Assembly (NCBI RefSeq): GCF_900478135.1
Contig: NZ_LS483470.1
Coordinates: 1,298,501 to 1,362,500 of the forward strand
Source: Leminorella richardii
GTDB lineage: Bacteria; Pseudomonadota; Gammaproteobacteria; Enterobacterales; Enterobacteriaceae
DNA length: 64,000 nt
Direction: 5' to 3'
Under the pieces are notes generated by a model. The model had not been told where the DNA came from, did no database searches, and was given only the letters and a program-made list of their open reading frames with translations. Of this stretch, positions 17,723-25,208 are shown in pieces. Position numbers and translations under genes: made by a program. Within the stretch, counting starts at the first letter, position 1. The number at the start of each line of letters is the position of its first letter.

Positions 17723-18628
17723 GAGGTTTCTGATTTCTTCTGGGATGCCGCTTTTCAAAATGTCCCAGAAGTGTTCAGCAGTTTTATTTAATCGGGTGTC
17801 CATCCGATAGATATAGGCTTGAATGGGAATGGTGAGCTCTGGCGTGTCTAAGCAAACCAGTCGCTTTTCTTTTAGCTCGTTAACCACCGAGTAAATAGGT
17901 AGCCAGGCAATGCCGTGGCCGTCCAGCGCCATGTTTTTAAGCAGTTCGCTCATTGAAGACATGAACAGGGTTTTGGGGTCTATGGCTTTTACCTCACCAA
18001 GGCGTCGGTTAACCAGCCGCCCCATGTATGATGCACTAGTGTAGTTGAGCAAAGGGACCTGAGGCCGATAGATATCGAATCTCGGGCGGCCATACTGATC
18101 CGTGGCGCAGACGGGATAAAGCTCAGACTCAAATATTTTCAGATGACAAAATGGCGACTGCATCAGGTCTTCGTCGTAGAAAGAGATGCTGAAGTCGTTT
18201 TTCCCCTCGCGCAGCGTGTTGACCACCTGCACAACGTCGATAGCCTCTACGTGGTAAACGAACTCACTGCCATAGCCGGATAGGGAGTGGATGAGCTTTG
18301 GCAGCAGGGTAAAGGCCAGAGAGTGGGCGACGGCGATCTTGATATTGGGCAGGCTTAACAGATTATGGCCTGACAGTTCGTTGAGGTTGCACTCCATCTG
18401 CTGAAGAAGGCTTCGGGTTTGGGAGTGAAACAGTTTCCCTTCTTCGGTCAGCTGTAGTGGTGTGGTAGTGCGGTCGAATAACTCAACCCCAACGGCTGAC
18501 TCCAGTGCTTTAATGCGGCGGCTAAAGGCCGGTTGAGAAATATTCCGCTCTTCGGCAGCGTGAGAAAAATGACGGCTTGCCTCAAGAGTCAGAAAATCGT
18601 ACAGCCACTTTGTCTCTATATTTTTCAT
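17720..18628 (-). CDS. LysR-family regulator, HypT (YjiE)-like
   Basis: 302 residues. The N-terminal winged helix (FSHAAEERNISQPAFSRRIKALESAVG) is followed by a LysR effector domain. The first 40 residues (NIETKWLYDFLTLE) and the C-terminal block (SSMSELLKNMALDGHGIAWLP, IPIQAYIYRM) closely resemble the hypochlorite-responsive regulator HypT of E. coli. It is divergent from the aspartate racemase-dicarboxylate carrier pair across a 618-bp gap, so it may control that pair; this is position-based inference. Confidence 0.8.
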   Translation of the reverse strand: MKNIETKWLYDFLTLEASRHFSHAAEERNISQPAFSRRIKALESAVGVELFDRTTTPLQLTEEGKLFHSQTRSLLQQMECNLNELSGHNLLSLPNIKIAVAHSLAFTLLPKLIHSLSGYGSEFVYHVEAIDVVQVVNTLREGKNDFSISFYDEDLMQSPFCHLKIFESELYPVCATDQYGRPRFDIYRPQVPLLNYTSASYMGRLVNRRLGEVKAIDPKTLFMSSMSELLKNMALDGHGIAWLPIYSVVNELKEKRLVCLDTPELTIPIQAYIYRMDTRLNKTAEHFWDILKSGIPEEIRNL

Positions 18629-19246
18629 GTTACCTGTTCCCGCTGTGCGCTATTTTTCAACGCGTGAGTTTCTTTTTTTATTTATTTTTTGTCAGCCTCA
18701 CGTTATTGACGAAAAAATAAAGCTCTATGGCTGCGTGAAGGTGAAGAAATTAAATGTTCTTCACGTTTTTCACTTTCTCCTGTTTTACACGCTTATTTGA
18801 TTTTTGCATAGCCCCTTCGTTTTTAACATTGTAGTGTCAGGCAGCCTAAAAGCCGTCACAGTCCGGTATTTATTCGTTTGTTCGGTCATGTTGTCACGAT
18901 TTTTTTTCTTGCTCTAGGCTCATGTGTACAAACTGTGAGTCAAGGTTATGCAGATTTTGCATCGCCCCATACATACTTGCATTTCTTTTCTCACGGTGAA
19001 GTAGTTATATAGTTAGCAGAGGTTTAAGGCATTTAAATATGCATTAATTCAGTAAAAAGAAAAATTAATGTTAACAAAGTTAATTGCTGTGACGCTTTTC
19101 TTTATAAATAAGCGTCAGGGGTTCCCCTTATCAAAAAATGGGGAAAACCGGTTCGGTTTATCGCCCGAATAATTTGCGCGCTGAGGCGTAAAAATGGCGT
19201 GAAGTAGCCAGAGCATCAATTAACGGCGTTATCAGGAGGCATTATC
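18629..19246 (+). promoter_or_regulatory. 618-bp divergent region with two leader hairpins
   Basis: AT-rich region between the LysR gene and racemase. Near the right end are two hairpins in series: GACGCTT / AAGCGTC (19091-19116) and TTCCCC / GGGGAA (19122-19145), both ahead of the racemase start and neither with a U tract. They may belong to an mRNA leader. No ORF of convincing quality and no clear CRP or FNR site were seen. Confidence 0.4.
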
Positions 19247-19966
19247 GTGAAAGGTTTGATTGGTGTTCTTGGTGGAATGGGTCCGGCTGCAACGGTCGAT
19301 ATGTTTAATAAATTTGTGACCTTCACTGCAGCAGGCAGCGATCAGGAACATATTCCACTTATTATTTCGTCTATTCCTGACATTCCCGACAGAACGACCG
19401 CGCTGATGCACGGCGGAACCTCGCCACTGCCAACGATGACTGACTACATGAAGCGGCTGGAGAAGGCTGGAGCCGAGTGCATTGTCATTCCCTGTAACAC
19501 TGCCCACTATTGGTTCTCTGAACTTAAAGAAGCGAGCGATGTAGATATGCTGAGCATCGTGGAAACCACGATGGATGAAGTGGTCGCTTCCGGCAAGCGG
19601 CGCATTGGGCTGCTTGCTACCAACGCGACGATGTATATGGGGCTTTATCAAAATAGCATTGAGGCGAGAGGCCTTGAGTGCATTAGCCCAACGGAAGAGA
19701 GTCAGCAGCGGGTGATGGAAAGTATTTATGCGCTGAAGGCAGGCGAACTGCCTCGCGCGACGCAAATGATGGTTGAGCAGGCAGAGGCGCTGTTTGACCG
19801 CGGTGCTGAAATCATTGTGTTGGGCTGCACTGAAGTGCCGGTGATCTTGGCTGACGCTGTCTTGCAGAACCCTGAGAAATACGTCGATTCTACTGGCGCG
19901 TTGGTAAGGGCCGGGATTCGGTGGTATGAAAAAAGGATGGGGAAGAACCATCTTCTTGTGGAATAA
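19247..19966 (+). CDS. Aspartate/glutamate racemase family protein
   Basis: 239 residues. Two-base racemase cysteines are in place: Cys83 in IPCNTAHYW and Cys194 in VLGCTEVPV, with the N-terminal GVLGGMGPAATVDMF typical of aspartate racemases. It starts at GTG 19247 behind a perfect AGGAGG (7-base spacing). The next gene is a dicarboxylate carrier 87 bases on, suggesting interconversion of D- and L-aspartate linked to uptake. Broad-specificity amino acid racemization cannot be excluded. Confidence 0.88.
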   Translation: MKGLIGVLGGMGPAATVDMFNKFVTFTAAGSDQEHIPLIISSIPDIPDRTTALMHGGTSPLPTMTDYMKRLEKAGAECIVIPCNTAHYWFSELKEASDVDMLSIVETTMDEVVASGKRRIGLLATNATMYMGLYQNSIEARGLECISPTEESQQRVMESIYALKAGELPRATQMMVEQAEALFDRGAEIIVLGCTEVPVILADAVLQNPEKYVDSTGALVRAGIRWYEKRMGKNHLLVE

Positions 19967-20053
19967 AACAATAAAGCTACACTAACGCGTTTCATTTTCA
20001 GTGCTTTTATTTTCATTGCTTTCATAACAATACATAACAAGGTGGAGTCCGCT

Positions 20054-21352
20054 ATGGTTTGGTTAGAGATAATCGTTGTTCTGGGTGCGATATTTTTCGG
20101 CATTCGCTTAGGCGGCATCGGCATCGGCCTGTGCGGTGGGTTAGGGCTGGCAGTACTGACGCTGGGCTTTGGCCTGCCGATTGGTTCGCCTCCCGTTGAT
20201 GTTATTTTGATTATTATGACCGTGGTAGTTGCCGCGTCTGCGCTACAGGCTGCGGGTGGTATGGACTACCTGGTTAAAGTCGCTGGCGCGTTTATGCGGC
20301 GTAACCCGAAATACATCAACATCATTGCTCCCATTATTACCTGGACGATGACCATCATGGCGGGCACTGGCTTCATCGTGTTCTCTACGCTGCCGGTTAT
20401 TGCCGAGGTGGCGAAAGAGTCGGGCATCCGTCCGTCAAGAACGCTGGCAGGATCAGTTGTTGCCTCTCAGATCGCTATTTCAGGTTCGCCTATCAGTGCC
20501 GCTATGGCTGCCATGCTGACCATTATGGAAGGCAACGGCGTGACCTTTATTCAGGTGATGGCGGTGTGTCTGCCTGCATCGTTCTTTGCAGCTATGGTGG
20601 CGGCTTTTATCGCCTCTCGTCAAGGCTGTGAGCTGGAAGACGACGAAGTGTATCTGGAACGCCTGCAAAAAGGGCTGGTGCGTAAGTATGAAGAGAAGCA
20701 GGAAACCACTCCGGGCGCCAAGCTGTCTGTAGCGCTGTTCCTGTTAGCGACGGTAGCGATCGTTGTATTGGCTGCCTTCCCGTCTCTTCGTCCGGGCTTT
20801 GATCTCGGTAAACCGATGGGAACGCGCGATATCATTATTATCTGTATGATGTCCGCCGCCTGCCTAATGGTGGTCTTCTGTAAAACGTCGACCGACTCGG
20901 TTGTACTAGCGCCCACTTTCCGTGCAGGCATGAGCTCGGTAGCGGTTATTCTGGGTATTGTTACGCTGGGTACGACTTTTGTTGACGCCCACATGGTGCA
21001 AATCAAAGAGATCGCTGGCGACGTGCTGACGGCTTACCCAATGCTGCTGGCGCTGGTGCTGTTTGGTACCTGTGCGCTGTTGTATTCACAGGGTGCTACG
21101 ACGCCGTTGATTATTCCTCTGGCTGTCGCGCTGGGCGTGCCGACTTGGGCAATCCTGGCTTCCTATGTTGCAGTTACTGGGGTGTTCGTTCTGCCGACCT
21201 ATCCGACATCGCTAGCGGCGATGGAGTTCGATACTACCGGCACGACGCGAGTCGGTAAGTACGTGCTTAACCATCCGTTTATGCTGCCGGGGCTTGGCGG
21301 TATTGCGGCAGGCGTAGCGTTTGGCTTCCTGCTGGCGCCGATGGTGGTGTAG
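20054..21352 (+). CDS. Anaerobic C4-dicarboxylate transporter, DcuA/DcuB family
   Basis: 432 residues with 10 or more membrane segments. RLGGIGIGLCGGLG, RRNPKYINIIAPI, TLPVIAEVAKESGIRPSR, ISGSPISAAMAAM and LPTYPTSLAAMEFDTTGTTRVGKYVLNHPF are signatures of DcuA/B, which exchange fumarate, malate or aspartate for succinate during anaerobic growth. ATG 20054 with GGTGGAG upstream matches the family start; an in-frame GTG at 20042 is not used. It probably forms an operon with the racemase. Confidence 0.92.
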   Translation: MVWLEIIVVLGAIFFGIRLGGIGIGLCGGLGLAVLTLGFGLPIGSPPVDVILIIMTVVVAASALQAAGGMDYLVKVAGAFMRRNPKYINIIAPIITWTMTIMAGTGFIVFSTLPVIAEVAKESGIRPSRTLAGSVVASQIAISGSPISAAMAAMLTIMEGNGVTFIQVMAVCLPASFFAAMVAAFIASRQGCELEDDEVYLERLQKGLVRKYEEKQETTPGAKLSVALFLLATVAIVVLAAFPSLRPGFDLGKPMGTRDIIIICMMSAACLMVVFCKTSTDSVVLAPTFRAGMSSVAVILGIVTLGTTFVDAHMVQIKEIAGDVLTAYPMLLALVLFGTCALLYSQGATTPLIIPLAVALGVPTWAILASYVAVTGVFVLPTYPTSLAAMEFDTTGTTRVGKYVLNHPFMLPGLGGIAAGVAFGFLLAPMVV

Positions 21353-21395
21353 TGTTGTGTAGTACTTAGCCTACGTTTGAAATCACGTTCTATGG

Positions 21396-21427
21396 AGGCC
21401 TCAGGCAGTTGCTTGGGGCCTTTTTTA
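21396..21427 (+). terminator. Rho-independent terminator of the Dcu gene
   Basis: Stem AGGCCTCA / TGGGGCCT (one G-T pair), 10-base loop, then T6. The T tail overlaps the stop codon of the leftward Abi-like gene. Confidence 0.85.
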
Positions 21428-22123
21428 TTGTTTAATGAAATAGCGAGTAGAGAAAGGCGAATGCTGAATAAGTTCCTGCACCTGTTGATGCAGCGCCATC
21501 CATTCCGCCGTGATCCCACTCCTCAGGTGAATAAGTTGGGTAATTATTTGATACTCAGTATCGAGTTCTCTAAGAAAAATAGGCTCGTGATGTGCAATAC
21601 GGTTTCGTAATTTACGGATTCTTTCGAGCCGCTCATAAATAAATTGCCTCCGTTGATTTATTTCCCAAGAGGGATCGATATGGGGAAAAATGGCGTTAAG
21701 GTGCTTGTTCCACAAACGACAGTCGTTATTACGGGTCAATAATCGTTGCCAGAATACGAATTTCAATTCGGGGATGACCTTTTTTGTCATGCGCTGGTTT
21801 TTGCGGGCGCTGAATAAATCCTTTCGTTGACTGTAGCCGTTTACAGGATCGGGAAGGCTCCTTTCAAATCCCGAAGACCACGGCCATCGTTCTCCGTACT
21901 GTGTTTCAAGTGCCTCAGCAATGGCGTTTCTAACGACAACCTCACAAAAATGTAGCGGGATGAAAAAAGCTGCCGAGAGATGGGCATTCCACATATACAG
22001 ATCTAGAGGGGCATGAATGTCTGCTCCGGCTTTAAAAGCACTTTCATACGTACTCATTCTGGCTGGAGACAGCGCTCGTTTAATAGCCTGAATAGTTTTT
22101 TCTGTTGACTTTATTGACGTCAT
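21425..22123 (-). CDS. Abi-family HEPN protein, AbiF-like putative RNase toxin
   Basis: 232 residues from ATG 22123 (MTSIKSTEKTIQ); the frame stays open to 22174, but the ATG at 22123 is the one conserved in the decayed second copy at 22504. The C-terminal IRKLRNRIAHHEPIF carries the R-x4-H motif of HEPN ribonucleases (Arg173, His178), and HFCEVVVRNAIAEAL is the conserved N-terminal helix of Abi-like proteins. This is the AbiD/AbiF-type abortive infection family, whose AbiF members are linked to Cas13 ancestry and to an adjacent small RNA. The predicted RNA gene directly upstream, divergent and overlapping the start region, fits a toxin with an RNA antitoxin. Lies in a small accessory patch between the Dcu gene and nrdB. 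Confidence 0.75.
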   Translation of the reverse strand: MTSIKSTEKTIQAIKRALSPARMSTYESAFKAGADIHAPLDLYMWNAHLSAAFFIPLHFCEVVVRNAIAEALETQYGERWPWSSGFERSLPDPVNGYSQRKDLFSARKNQRMTKKVIPELKFVFWQRLLTRNNDCRLWNKHLNAIFPHIDPSWEINQRRQFIYERLERIRKLRNRIAHHEPIFLRELDTEYQIITQLIHLRSGITAEWMALHQQVQELIQHSPFSTRYFIKQ

Positions 22124-22142
22124 TATTGAAACACCATAGTAT
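22114..22142 (+). promoter_or_regulatory. Promoter of RNA copy 1, overlapping the Abi start
   Basis: TTGACG (22114-22119), 17 bases, TAGTAT (22137-22142), on the + strand. The -35 lies within codons 2-4 of the leftward Abi gene. The same layout recurs at 22495-22523 in the duplicate, which argues that it is functional. Confidence 0.65.
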
Positions 22143-22148
22143 CCCATG

Positions 22149-22236
22149 CACGGGCCACGGGACTTTGTTGGCAAACGCCTCCCCCTGTGGACAAAAGAGA
22201 GTTCGGAAAAACCCGCTATTTCAGCGGGTTTTTTCT
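22149..22236 (+). ncRNA. Structured small RNA, copy 1 (AbiF-RNA-like)
   Basis: Predicted ~85-nt RNA beginning just after a promoter and ending in a terminator (AAAAACCCGCT / AGCGGGTTTTT stem, T6 tail). Folding by eye: CCACGGG (22156-22162) pairs with CCCTGTGG near 22193; inside it GGC-AAAC-GCC forms a hairpin; and TTTGT in the first loop can pair with ACAAA after the outer stem, making a pseudoknot. The second copy keeps all of these, with GGCA-AG-TGCC adding a pair. It is divergent from, and antisense to the 5' leader of, the Abi gene. Published AbiF RNA motifs lie beside abiF genes; membership of that family is inferred, not tested. Confidence 0.65.
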
Positions 22237-22465
22237 TTTATTTCGATCCTATTGTTTCCATCCTATTTCTTGATACATCCGTACTGCTCACAAATTATTC
22301 TTAATCGCTGAACATTATCCGTTCTACACGCCCGTTCTTAATGACGATATACGCAGATTTATGCGTAAGAGTTACTTGATTGCTTAATTTCGCTGGTGCA
22401 GAGCGACGATATAGCGGTCAGAAATTTACGGCAAGAAAGGGAATTTAGAGCCTGGAGATATCTCG

Positions 22466-22504
22466 CAAAAATGAAAGCTGCAAGGATAGTTCTATTGACG
22501 TCAT
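22466..22504 (-). pseudogene. Stub of a second Abi-like gene
   Basis: Beside RNA copy 2 an ATG (22504) with a good ribosome site AAGGAG begins ATGACGTCAATA, identical to the first 12 bases of the intact Abi gene, then stops after about 19 codons. Further in, short blocks matching the intact gene survive (GCAGCTTT, and CATTTTTGCGAG against CATTTTTGTGAG), separated by deletions. It reads as a toxin gene eroded by internal deletions. The short length makes this moderately uncertain. Confidence 0.5.
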
Positions 22505-22523
22505 TATTTAAACTCCTTACGAT
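22495..22523 (+). promoter_or_regulatory. Promoter of RNA copy 2
   Basis: TTGACG (22495-22500), 17 bases, TACGAT (22518-22523). Same spacing and position relative to the Abi start ATG as in copy 1 although the surrounding spacer has diverged. Confidence 0.6.
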
Positions 22524-22529
22524 CCCTGT

Positions 22530-22617
22530 CGCGTGCCACGGGACTTTGTTGGCAAGTGCCTCCCCCTGTGGACAAGAGAGAGTTAGAAAAAACCCGCTGT
22601 TTCAGCGGGTTTTTTCT
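22530..22617 (+). ncRNA. Structured small RNA, copy 2
   Basis: Second copy of the RNA. The GCCACGGGACTTTGTTGGCA block starts at 22535, 33 bases from the relic ATG triplet, exactly as in copy 1. Outer stem, GGC/GCC hairpin and terminator (AAAACCCGCT / AGCGGGTTTT, T6) are kept. Differences cluster in loops and flanks, which suggests selection on structure. With its toxin neighbour decayed, this would be an orphan antitoxin-like RNA. Confidence 0.6.
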
Positions 22618-22736
22618 TTGCGCGTCATTTCAAAAATTTCCCTATCAGTTTCAGAAAACTTGATTTCCCCAAGAGAAAATAACCGTGTTCTGCATTATGT
22701 TATCTCCCCACCTCGACAGATGATTGGTAATCCAGG

Positions 22737-23102
22737 ATGACACAGGAAATGATAAGAAAAATGCTGATTGGCGCAGCGGCGTTACTGATCTCAGCTTGCC
22801 AAACTTCGGGGATATCAGGGCAACCCACCGCTGACGAAGCTGACGGTGCGCTTAAGTCCGCATTTTTACTCGATGCGCAGCGAAACGATTCTTCAGCGGC
22901 ACGGGAGGCACTTCAACAGGACGTTGCCCATTTGAAGGTCACCGCAGTGGACAAATGTGAGCTTCAGAATAAGGCAACGCTGGTGTGTAGCGTCTATTCC
23001 GAATTTACTCCGGCCGGTTCTGATGAAGTGCATCGTACTTTTGACCGAATTTCTTTTTCCCGTACGGATGGGGAGTGGGTAGCGACGCTGAGTAAACCCT
23101 AG
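22737..23102 (+). CDS. Small predicted lipoprotein of unknown function
   Basis: 121 residues. A basic N-terminus, a hydrophobic stretch and LLISAC (Cys21) form a lipoprotein signal. The mature part has two further cysteines (KCELQNKATLVCSV) that could form a disulfide and ends in a short beta-rich segment. Three in-frame ATGs (22737, 22749, 22761) are possible starts and none has an ideal ribosome site. No family recognised. Confidence 0.6.
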   Translation: MTQEMIRKMLIGAAALLISACQTSGISGQPTADEADGALKSAFLLDAQRNDSSAAREALQQDVAHLKVTAVDKCELQNKATLVCSVYSEFTPAGSDEVHRTFDRISFSRTDGEWVATLSKP

Positions 23103-23171
23103 TAATGGTGGAGCTAGCTTCAAGTTTGAACGATGACGGATATAAAAATATTTTAAACAAGGAAATAAGAG

Positions 23172-23912
23172 GTGCGTATATCTCGATATTTGTTTTTACT
23201 ACTTACTGCTTTAACCAGTCTCGATGTCATTGCACAAGACACATCTGCTGCTGTAACAAGTCTGGGTAACATTGCGCAGGATGCAGACGTTCGAGACGTA
23301 AGTGAAACCGAAGGAGAACGCCAATTACGATTAATGAAAATTCAGGCGTTACAGACTAATTTTAGCCTCAAGCTTGATGAAAAATTTGTATATATCGGTG
23401 GAGATAAAACGAGTTATTTTCATCCAATGCAGGTTATTTATCGTGATTATAGCGGTTCAGAAAATGATTATATCTTTATATGGGGAAGTACAGGAGATGG
23501 TAATAAGGTGACCTTTTCCTCTGAGTTTGTTCGTCCTTTACCATCTTTGAGAAAAGATGGGATTGATAGCCGGATTAATTCATCAGTGATGAATAAGGAT
23601 ACGGCTTCATTTGAAGCAAAATCGTATGGTGAAAAGTATGAGGAATATCATCAGCGACATATTTCTTTCGCTAGAAAAATTATTCAAAGTGAAGTTTGCG
23701 ATACGGTAATTTATGTTGCGACGCCTAATTTTGGTGGTCAATATCTTTATGGGCTCTGTGGCGATCGCAAAGAGGTTAAGCAGATGCTATCAGATTTTGA
23801 ACAGGCGAAACCTTTGAGTAAAACAATTAAAAAAACATATCTGGTATTGCCGAAAGGAACGCGCAATAAGCTGCGCGAAGAGAGCATTAGAAAGATTCAA
23901 AATGTTCGCTAA
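23172..23912 (+). CDS. Exported hypothetical protein
   Basis: 246 residues from GTG 23172, preceded by AAGGAAATAAGAG. A signal peptide ending near VIAQ predicts export to the periplasm. The mature protein is charged, with a central YRDYSGSENDYIFIWGSTGDG segment and two cysteines (SEVCDTV, GLCGDR). AT-rich compared with flanking nrdB, consistent with an acquired gene. It occupies the position where yfaE follows nrdB in E. coli. No family recognised. Confidence 0.6.
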   Translation: MRISRYLFLLLTALTSLDVIAQDTSAAVTSLGNIAQDADVRDVSETEGERQLRLMKIQALQTNFSLKLDEKFVYIGGDKTSYFHPMQVIYRDYSGSENDYIFIWGSTGDGNKVTFSSEFVRPLPSLRKDGIDSRINSSVMNKDTASFEAKSYGEKYEEYHQRHISFARKIIQSEVCDTVIYVATPNFGGQYLYGLCGDRKEVKQMLSDFEQAKPLSKTIKKTYLVLPKGTRNKLREESIRKIQNVR

Positions 23913-23917
23913 GACTT

Positions 23918-23940
23918 ATTGGCCCGCAAAGCGGGCCAAT
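23918..23940. terminator. Bidirectional hairpin between convergent genes
   Basis: 10-bp perfect stem ATTGGCCCGC / GCGGGCCAAT with loop AAA, between the exported-protein gene and nrdB. Short T tracts only. Confidence 0.65.
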
Positions 23941-23959
23941 GCTATTTCAATTAAAAACC

Positions 23960-25096
23960 TTAAAGCTCAAAATCACTCAAATCGTCTGCATTCACCTCAG
24001 AGTCAATCTGCCCAACCAGATAGGAGCTGACTTCTACTTCCTGCGGGGCGACCTGAACGTTGTCGGAAACCAGCCAGGCGTTGATCCAAGGGATCGGGTT
24101 GGAACGGGTTTCAAACGGCAGTGATAGGCCAACGGCCTGCATGCGAATATTGGTGATGTACTCCACGTACTGGCACAGAATGTCTTTGTTCAGGCCAATC
24201 ATAGAGCCGTCGCGGAACAGGTAATCAGCCCATTCCTTCTCCTGCTGAGCCGCTAATACAAACAGGTCGTAGCACTGTTGCTGACACTCTTCGGCGATTT
24301 CAGCCATTTCCGGGTCGTCGTTGCCTGAGCGCATCAGGTTGATCATGTGCTGGGTGCCGGTCAGGTGCAGCGCTTCGTCGCGGGCGATAAGGCGAATAAT
24401 CTTGGCGTTGCCTTCCATTAGCTCGCGCTCGGCGAAGGCGAAAGAACAGGCGAAGCTGACGTAAAAGCGGATGGCTTCCAGAGCGTTAACGCTCATCAGG
24501 CACAGGTAGAGCTTTTTCTTCAGATCGCGCAGGCTAATGACAACTTTTTTACCGTTAACCTGATGTGTGCCTTCTCCCAACAGGTGGTAGTAGTTGCTGG
24601 TGGCGATCAGGTCGTCGTAATAGTGTGAGATATCCTTTGCGCGCTTTAAAATCTCTTCATTAGAGACAATGTCGTCAAACACGATTGAAGGATCGTTGAC
24701 GATATTGCGAATAATGTGAGTGTAAGAGCGCGAGTGGATAGTTTCCGAGAAGGACCAGGTTTCTACCCAGGTTTCCAGCTCAGGGATAGAAATCAGCGGC
24801 AGCAGAGCGACGTTGGGGCTACGACCCTGAATGGAGTCCAGCAGCGTTTGGTACTTCAGATTGCTGATAAAGATGTGCTTTTCATGGTCAGGCAGTGCCT
24901 GATAGTCAATACGGTCACGGGATACGTCGACCTCTTCCGGGCGCCAGAAGAAGGAGAGCTGCTTTTCAATAAGCTTTTCAAACAGCTCGTGCTTTTGCTG
25001 GTCGTAGCGGGCAACGTTAACAGGCTGGCCGAAGAACATGGGCTCTTTCAGCTGGTCGTTTTTTTTCTGTGAAAACGTGGTGTAGGTATGCGTCAT
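23960..25096 (-). CDS. nrdB: NrdB, class Ia ribonucleotide reductase beta subunit
   Basis: 378 residues (E. coli 376). The radical tyrosine Tyr125 lies in SETIHSRSYTHIIRN with the iron ligands Glu118 and His121; the second ligand set is in FAERELMEG and ARDEALHLTGTQH. The C-terminal NADDLSDFEL is the tail that docks on NrdA. Follows nrdA across a 112-base gap holding a strong hairpin. The ferredoxin gene yfaE, which maintains the cofactor and follows nrdB in E. coli, is absent here. Confidence 0.97.
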   Translation of the reverse strand: MTHTYTTFSQKKNDQLKEPMFFGQPVNVARYDQQKHELFEKLIEKQLSFFWRPEEVDVSRDRIDYQALPDHEKHIFISNLKYQTLLDSIQGRSPNVALLPLISIPELETWVETWSFSETIHSRSYTHIIRNIVNDPSIVFDDIVSNEEILKRAKDISHYYDDLIATSNYYHLLGEGTHQVNGKKVVISLRDLKKKLYLCLMSVNALEAIRFYVSFACSFAFAERELMEGNAKIIRLIARDEALHLTGTQHMINLMRSGNDDPEMAEIAEECQQQCYDLFVLAAQQEKEWADYLFRDGSMIGLNKDILCQYVEYITNIRMQAVGLSLPFETRSNPIPWINAWLVSDNVQVAPQEVEVSSYLVGQIDSEVNADDLSDFEL

Positions 25097-25176
25097 AGGT
25101 AAATCCCTGTGTCAGTCCCTTTATCTTTCAACGCGCCAACAGGGCTGTAGGCGAGGGATGAAATTTAACGGGAATA

Positions 25177-25198
25177 GGGGGGAGCAAAAGCTCCCCCC
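25177..25198 (-). terminator. Intercistronic hairpin between nrdA and nrdB
   Basis: GC-rich 9-bp stem GGGGGGAGC / GCTCCCCCC with a 4-A loop, just after the nrdA stop. Without a U tract it may be a partial terminator or an mRNA stabiliser that sets the subunit ratio. Confidence 0.5.
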
Positions 25199-25208
25199 AA
25201 AAGCGTAA

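Noticed and set aside
19232..19951. 239-codon open frame opposite the aspartate racemase
   Set aside because: Nearly coextensive antisense of a clear enzyme with both catalytic cysteines; a codon-bias shadow.
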